Positions 57,840 to 64,000 of a stretch of 64,000 nt of DNA are shown here, piece by piece. A model generated the notes under the pieces. That model did no database searches. It was given only the letters and a program-made list of their open reading frames with translations, and was not told the DNA's origin. The stretch spans positions 62,001 to 126,000 of the forward strand of contig NC_083511.1 of NCBI RefSeq assembly GCF_032362555.1, written 5' to 3'. The position numbers and the translations under genes are program-made. This DNA is from Amyelois transitella (Eukaryota > Arthropoda > Insecta > Lepidoptera > Pyralidae). Positions within the stretch are counted from its first letter, which is position 1. Every line of letters starts with the position of its first letter.

Positions 57840-57880
57840 CATACAGAGCCATAGCCTCCTAGGGGCTATGGCTCTGTATG
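57840..57880. repeat. Perfect 17-bp hairpin with 7-nt loop
   Basis: CATACAGAGCCATAGCC and GGCTATGGCTCTGTATG flank TCCTAGG. Just to the right, ATATCTGGT (57889-57900 region) recurs inverted as ACCAGATATCT near 57959, suggesting a small fold-back element. Confidence 0.6.
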
Positions 57881-58061
57881 CAGCATGTAGATATCTGGTA
57901 TTTAGTTAAATAGATAAGTTATGTTTAGAAAAATAGGTGTAAATTGAAAAGGGTATGCACCAGATATCTAGCTGCATGTAAAGAATAACAACATCAAACA
58001 TAGTTTTTTATTAAGTTCACAATTACAATGTAACACAATAATTATTATAAGCAAAATAATA

Positions 58062-58692
58062 TTAATCTTCTCGGTTTATAGGTAATGGACAAATATGCTT
58101 GAATGACCGCTTGACTATTCCGCGGTTGGTCTGTATTTCCGCCACTCTCGTCACGTTGTCTGTTCCCTTGCAGCAGTTGATAGTACGCCCGAGTTTCCAG
58201 TAGGTGGGGGGCAGCTTATCGTTCTTCTTGGTGCGGGACTGTAGAAGACCGATGTAGTCTCTGAACCATCGTCGCCAGAAGTTTTGCTGGATTTGTTACA
58301 GCTGTTGGAAATGCGTTAGTCGACAAGTTGGTGTATCATGATAGTCATAATCAGGTATCGAAATAGGAGTTCTACCTAGCAAGAAGTAAACAGGTGTCAA
58401 GCAAAATACCTCATCATTGGTTGAATTAGGAATAGGGCATAGCGGTCGTGAGTTCAATATGGCTTCAATTTGTGTAAGTATAGTTTAAAATTCTTCGAAT
58501 GTTAACAAAGCTTTACCCAGTACTCTTATTAAATGAGATCTAACAGCTGCCTCATGCAAACCCCCCGTGTGCGGCGTTGATACACATAGGAACTTCCAGT
58601 TGGTCCCCTCACCAGCGCTGGCTGCCACAACCTCGGTGGAATGATTGCTCAGAAAGTCATATAGCTCTTTTAGTTCGTTATAAGCCCCACCC
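58062..58692 (-). pseudogene. BEL/Pao LTR retrotransposon relic (integrase end)
   Basis: The minus strand reads through integrase-like FLCVSTPHTGGLHEAAVRSH and AILNSRPLCPI, then FWRRWFRDYIGLLQSRTKK and a KLGRTINCCKG-type C-terminal domain typical of Pao elements. Two in-frame stops break it. No LTR, protease or RT is visible. It lies directly beside the outer boundary (58720) of the E-side duplication. Confidence 0.75.
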
Positions 58693-58932
58693 TCAAATTT
58701 GAAAATCGGTAAAAAAATTGGGAAATCTCGAACATCTTAGTCTCCCGCATACTACTAGATTCTAGTATTATTAACATTTGTTAAATTTTTGTCAAATTGT
58801 TTTGTAGGTTTTTTATGGTATAACTTACCGTAACTTCAAATTATATGTGTTATATGTTACTAATAATGTATTCGATCTTTCATTACAACTGTGAAAATAT
58901 TTAATGTACAATACTGGTTGAGTCAGCTATTT

Positions 58933-59886
58933 ATTTATTTATTTATTCAATACATCTTACAAGCTAACAGATATTACATCCAAATTGCTTACAAGATATA
59001 TTTAAAATAGAATTATATACAATTATTATAGATTATTAACATATTGCCGTGTGGTTCCCGGCACCAATACAAATACTACGAATACGAATTATGGATAAAT
59101 AATGCGCGACTTCACATATGGCCCTTCTAAATCTTAGCGATTCCATACTAACCATACCTAAACCAAATGATGAAGGGTATAGGTACGGATAGTAGCCATA
59201 CTGTTTATATTTATTTTATTTATATTCAAGTTTACTGCGGACGTAAGCGTTGTACAATATTTTAGCTACCACTAAATTACTGAATAGGGAAGTAGTCCTC
59301 ATAACGAATCCTAAGATTTTATGTCGGTTCTGCATAGAGTAGTCATATGTGCATGGAAGTTAAATTTAAAATCTAATACTAAGCCTAAATCTCTAATGTC
59401 ATAAACTCTATCCAGTGGAGCGTCCTATAAATTATAATTAAAAACCATGGGCTGTGCTTTACGTGTAAAAGTTATTATTTTACACTTTAAGTTATTGAAT
59501 GGAAGATGGTTATCCTGACTCCATACTGCTACGGCATTAATATCACTCTGCAATGCAACCGCGTCCGTCTCCGTTTCAATACCCAAACGCAGCTTTAGAT
59601 CACTTTGCGGTCAAAACAACTTCTATTAAGTCATTGATAAATATGACGAAGAGCAATGGGCCCAATGTACTACCCTGACTTAATCCCGATCTCGTAAAGT
59701 AAACTCCAGAACCATATCCTTGTAAACGCACATATTGACAACGATTATTTAAGTAACTAGAAAAAAAGACAAGAAGCTCCTGCGAAAATCCAACAATCGC
59801 TAGTTTTTCCAACAGCTTATCATTATCCACGATGTCAAAGGATTTTTTATAAATCGAAGTAAGCTAGCTACATCGACCTGATTTTT
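58933..59886 (-). pseudogene. Non-LTR retrotransposon RT fragment
   Basis: The minus strand encodes DNDKLLEKLAIVGFSQELLV then SGLSQGSTLGPLLFVIFIND, RT blocks of a Jockey-like element. A degraded C-terminal part with stops and a TTTATTTATTTATT tail on its left end follow. The D side is uninterrupted here (GCTATTTAATGTAAAGC), so it inserted after duplication. It is a different family from the 46989 ORF. Confidence 0.7.
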
Positions 59887-59916
59887 TAATGTAAAACATA
59901 ATTAATAGACTATTTA

Positions 59917-60365
59917 CATACATACATACATAAAATCACGCCTCTTTCCCGGAGGGGTAGGCAGAGACTACGTCTTTCCACTTGCCACGATCTCTGCATA
60001 CTTCCTTCGCTTCATCCACATTCATAAGTCTCTTCATGCAAGCTCGGCGGCTTCGGGTACTTTTGACCTGACCCTTTACCAGGACGTCCTTAATTTGATC
60101 AAGATACGTTCCTCTAGGTCTTCCCACTCCGACCCTTCCCTCCACACTCTCCTTGTATATCTGCTTAGTCAACATGCTTTCATTCATCCTCTCCACATGA
60201 CCGAACCATCTTAACATACCCTTTTCTATTCCTGTAACTACATCTTCTTTCACATCACAACATTCCCTTATCACGCTGTTCCGTATCCGGTCACTCAATT
60301 TCACACACATCATACTCCTTAACGCTCTCATTTACTAATAATTAATAATAATCATTTATTAATAT
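59917..60365 (-). mobile_element. Family Y non-LTR retrotransposon 3' end, with target duplication
   Basis: A 449-bp insertion flanked by the 15-bp duplication TTAATAGACTATTTA (59902-59916 and 60366-60380). The minus strand encodes about 130 residues of a retroelement C-terminus including LRWFGHVERMNES, VGVGRPRGTYLDQIKDVL and RDRGKWKDVV, without internal stops. The 3' tail is (TACA)n at the left end. Confidence 0.8.
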
Positions 60366-60657
60366 TTAATAGACTATTTATTGAGTAAATAAATGACATT
60401 AGATTATACAGATTATTGTTTGTATTTATTATCTTCATGTTTATTATTTCCAGGGCGACTGAAACCAACACCAACTTTATTTGGGGACCAGACCTTGGCT
60501 CCATTATCTGAGTTAACAATAAGCATAGTAACTAGGTAGTTTTTGAAACTTTTTCTTTAGCATTTTTGTATTTTCATCAGAAAGTATATGATGATAAGAC
60601 ATAGATCATAGGTGAATTTCAATTAAATAATTGAAATAGGCTTTATTAGTTAACAGA

Positions 60658-63361
60658 TCACTTATTGAGTTGACGTTTGCCGAGGCTCTCGGCCTCCTCC
60701 ATGGTGTTGGGCAGCTTGGTGTTGAGCGTCTCCGGCGTGGTGAAGATCAGGATCCCGGACAGCAGCGCGAACCCCCCGAACAATATTTGTGGCAGCGGCT
60801 CCCACACCTCTGTACCCTGAAATAACATGTACAATATTATCAGACTTTAATCAAACAAAACTAAAGAAATCATTAAATAAAAGTCAATCGACCAATTAAA
60901 AAAAATTGAGGCTTATCAGATAATCTTGTGCTGTTTTATAAGCTGGGGAGGAGAATGCAAAGGACATGAAATCGGAAGGGGAGGGTGAATGAGATGTTAG
61001 TAACACTCGTATGAGAAAATTTTAATTACAGGACACGACTCTTCCATATTAACGAACAATGCACGCATTTTCATTCAATGTTTGAGATTCCTTATGGTAG
61101 TAGAGTAACTATACGAAATACAAATACCCAATTAAGTAATACTCACAAGAGCGGGAGTGAGTGGCGCCGTGATGGAGCCGAGCCGGCCTACCATGGAGGC
61201 GAAGGCGACAAGGCTGTGGCGGTACTTGGTGGGGAACAGCTCGGCCGTGTACACGTACACCGACGTCATCACCACCGCGATGCTGTACTTCCCCACCAGG
61301 TACACCGCCATCGATAGCCCGGCGTGGCCTGCAAATATAAAACACGTAAAATCTTTAATTTGTATGATTTGCGTAGATTGGTGCCGAATTTTAAAATCAA
61401 CAGATGATGAAGCTATCAATTATGACCACCGTGTTGATGAGTCCATCGTTATTGTTTATGAAGAGAAATTAATACGTACATACATACATAAAATCACGCC
61501 TCTTTTCCGGAGGGGAAGGCAGAGACTACATCTTTCCACTTGCCACGATCTCTGCATACTTCCTTCGCTTCATCCACATTCCTAATTCTCTTTATGCAAG
61601 CTCGGCGGTTTCGGGTACTCTTGACCTGACCCTTTACCAGGACGTCCTTAATTTGATCAAGATACGTTCGTCTAGGTCTTCCCACTCCGACCTTCCCCTC
61701 CACACTCTCCTTGTATATCTGCTTAGTCAACCTGCTTTGATTCATCCTCTCCACATGACCAAACCATCTTAACATACCCTTTTCTAATTAAGAAATTAAT
61801 GGATGTTGATTTTGTTTTAGAAAGCTTACCATCAGGCATAAAGGCGAAAATAAACTGGCATATGGCACACAACCAGTTCGCACTAATGAGAACTGGCTTT
61901 CTGCCGATGCGGTCCAGCAGCATGATGGCCGTCCAGAAGCCGGGGATCTCAATAGCAGCCACATACACATAGTTCAGGTATCTGTTACCGGATAAGTTCA
62001 CGGCATTGATGTTCATGCCGTAGTAGACGAGCGTATTCGTGATCCACCAGATTGGAGCCACGCAGCATCGGAGTAAAATCACACGCGATCTGAACACGAG
62101 TATCGGAAGCCATGGCTCTTTTGGTTTTTCTATATATTTCTCAGCCTCAGCAGTCGCTCGTAGTAGTTCCAAAGATTTATCAGACAATTGCTTCTTGTTT
62201 GCTTTTGCGACTTTCGTCAATATGGCTTCTGATTCTTCATAGCGGCCTTTACTCATTAGCCAGCGCACAGATTCTGACAGGATCCAGAAATAGGAGATGA
62301 CGAAGAGTTGGGGTATGTAAAGCACTTGGGTGAGAGGGCGCCAGGATTGGACACCCCACGCAATAAATCCTAAGATCACCTGTCCCACTGCAAACAACGT
62401 TGATATTGTGGCACCCGCCATTACTCGATATTTGGGGCCAACCAGTTCAGTAACTGAAATCAATCAATGTATTCATAAGTTTAATTTCTCTGTGACTAAA
62501 AGTTAAATGACATTATGGTTGAGGTCTTACCCAAAATGTGACAAGAAGAGAACGCCCCCGCCCCGACAGTAGACTCAATGACTTCAAGGGCCAAGAACCA
62601 TTCATAGCTGTTGACGAAGGAGCGCACGAGCCCGATCCAGCCCGTGTTGAAGGCATTGATGGTGAGGGCGACGCGGCGGCCCCAGCGGTCGGAGATGAAC
62701 CCCGTGATGGGCAGCACCAGCAGCGTGCCGATGGTGCGGATGGAGCCGATCTGGCTGCGACGCCACTCATCGCACGCCATGTCGAACTGTGCACAAATTA
62801 CATAAGCTTTAAGAACTCGTAATCCACGAGTAGATGACGAGAAAAGTAAATAGATAAAGATCTGTTCCACTTTGTGTACAGAGAGTTTGTATTTATAGTA
62901 AGTGAATTCATAGTTTTGCCTTTCCTATCGCTAATAAAAGGTAGTGAATGTTCAGCACGAAATTATTTTTATGAAATGGATTTTGTTCATTTTATATGCT
63001 GACTTGTGTATAGATTATCTATGTTGTTTAAATCAATGATTAGAAAACAGAAGATTAAATAAATTAAAAAATGAATTGATTACAGATTATCCTTTATCAT
63101 AAGATTTTATAACTTACATCATAGACGACGCTAAGAGTGTTTTCATAGACATAACCATCGCAGTCTTCCACCCTGGCGCGGTCGAACCAGTCAGCCGGGC
63201 AGGAGTCGTTGCTGGGGAGCTGCGGGAGGCGGTCCGGGAACCGCGAGCAGGCCTCGAAGGAGTCCCGGCTGGTGCCGTTGATGGCGTTGAGCACCCACTC
63301 GGGGCGGAACTCGGGGTGCGGCGCGGCGCTGGCGGGACCGTCGCACTGCGTGATGCGGCAT
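60658..63361 (-). CDS. SLC22-type transporter, gene E (5' exon not in window)
   Basis: Exons 63118-63361, 62531-62786, 61830-62453, 61147-61328 and 60658-60816 correspond one to one with gene D exons 2-6 and keep frame throughout. Loop 1 is identical to D. Differences cluster in the long exon: Met/Leu for Lys/Met near its start, Thr for Lys and Gln for Lys in the intracellular loop, and SANWLCAICQFI against TAYWLCSICQFV. Motif A is GFISDRWGRR. No first exon lies in 63362-64000; by gene D's spacing it would start near 64.4 kb, just outside. Intron 4 holds a family Y insertion. It is either a working duplicate or, if the first exon was not copied, a 5'-truncated one. Confidence 0.85.
61474..61790 (-). 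mobile_element. Family Y retrotransposon insertion in gene E intron
   Basis: A 317-bp insertion with the 10-bp duplication AGAAATTAAT on each side (61464-61473 and 61791-61800). The minus strand encodes LRWFGHVERMNQSRLTKQ through GKWKDVVSAFPSGKEA. The D-side intron lacks it. Confidence 0.85.
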
Positions 63362-64000
63362 CTGGGGTTGAAGGAGAAACGTAAAAGAAAAATATATCAG
63401 CTATATAAACCAATGTTATTGAGGTTAAGCTACATTGACGCACTTAGGTTAGTGCTTGGACCAACACGCCTGTTTTGAAGTGTCGCTTATTATTTTTGGG
63501 ATTTTTAAAATAAAAATACGGAGCTGTTTTTGAATAAAATTTGACTATAATTCGAAAATCGAAAAGTTAAAAAAAACACATTCGGCCGCGTGCATTGCGT
63601 CAATGCGGCACAGAGGAGGATGGATAGGAGCTTCAACATGCCCCGGGCGTTGAAAGTTATAGGTTCGAGCTTTCAATCCGTCGAAGAAAATACTGGTAAT
63701 GGTGTATAATACTGTGTGTAATACTGGTATATTTTGCTAAATGCCCTGCGGATCACACGAGGGTATTTCTCTCGTTTGGTGCAATTCTGACAATTCTCAC
63801 CTATTTTTGGAGAACTGAAATTTTGATCAATATTCTCAAAATATATGTTATCCTGAATATTAAAGATAAGTTTCAAGCAATTGCCCTGATAAATCTGAAA
63901 GTTATAGAGTTTTAAAAAAATAATTGTAGCCGGTAATGATAGTCATTACCGACTGCGGATGGTAATTTTTTGTTTATATCTACTAGTAATGATTTTGAAC
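63362..64000. other. Start of gene E intron 1
   Basis: The first 100 bp still align weakly with gene D intron 1; the remainder does not. It includes a GC-richer patch (63580-63660) and a short 9-bp hairpin CGGTAATGA-TAG-TCATTACCG near 63932. No exon is recognised. Confidence 0.4.

Larger units (their letters stand above)
58720..63460. repeat. Segmental duplication, E-side copy
   Basis: Counterpart of 51015-54095, interrupted by insertions at 58933-59886, 59917-60365 and 61474-61790. Beyond 63374 similarity to the D side drops abruptly to roughly 80%. Confidence 0.85.

Noticed and set aside
51015..63460. D and E as an assembly duplication of one locus
   Set aside because: Flanks differ by 10-20%, E has three private insertions, and the two sets lie in series with unique sequence between; still worth a read-depth check.
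1..64000. CRISPR arrays, operons or prokaryotic genes
   Set aside because: None seen; all credible genes have spliceosomal introns, and repeats are eukaryotic transposable elements.

Overview
The window is animal nuclear DNA, most likely from a moth or butterfly (Lepidoptera). The genes have small coding exons with GT-AG introns and GC-rich coding sequence set in AT-rich introns. The introns and spacers are full of short retroposons with (TACA)n/(CATA)n tails and tRNA-derived SINEs of the kind seen in moths. There are no operons, CRISPR arrays or functional rRNA genes, and no convincing functional tRNA gene.

Layout. 1-10663 (+): seven exons of an MFSD8/CLN7-type lysosomal transporter, missing only its extreme N-terminus at the left edge; its last intron holds a 1.3-kb inverted-repeat DNA transposon. 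From about 13.3 kb to the right edge the window is a cluster of SLC22-type organic cation/carnitine transporter genes, all 12-TM MFS proteins: gene A (-, 13350-19460), gene B (+, 21571-30258), gene C (+, 32665-50093), gene D (-, 51557-55174) and gene E (-, 60658-63361, its first exon absent from the window). Every gene model was assembled exon by exon, and exon lengths and phases close in frame: A 552 aa, B 540 aa, C 551-556 aa, D 561 aa. A and B are head to head, B and C are tandem, and C and D converge. D and E are a recent tandem duplication, 99.5-99.8% identical over long stretches including introns. A lone terminal exon resembling the end of a two-pore potassium channel lies between D and E.

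The most interesting feature is gene C. Three different, intact first exons (32665, 35320, 38400) each encode a different cytoplasmic N-terminus plus TM1. Each ends in the same splice phase, and all lie upstream of one shared set of exons 2-8 (41300-50093). This is the architecture of mammalian UGT1A or clustered protocadherins, here on a transporter whose TM1 lines the substrate path.

Mobile DNA: a 5'-truncated non-LTR retrotransposon with an uninterrupted 752-aa reverse transcriptase ORF sits in intron 7 of gene C, and a 3' fragment of the same family sits in intron 7 of gene B. Both carry a textbook H-type pseudoknot in their 3' UTR. Gene E's side of the duplication has taken at least three retroelement insertions, two with clear target-site duplications, that gene D's side lacks. 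A BEL/Pao LTR-element relic lies at the duplication's outer boundary.
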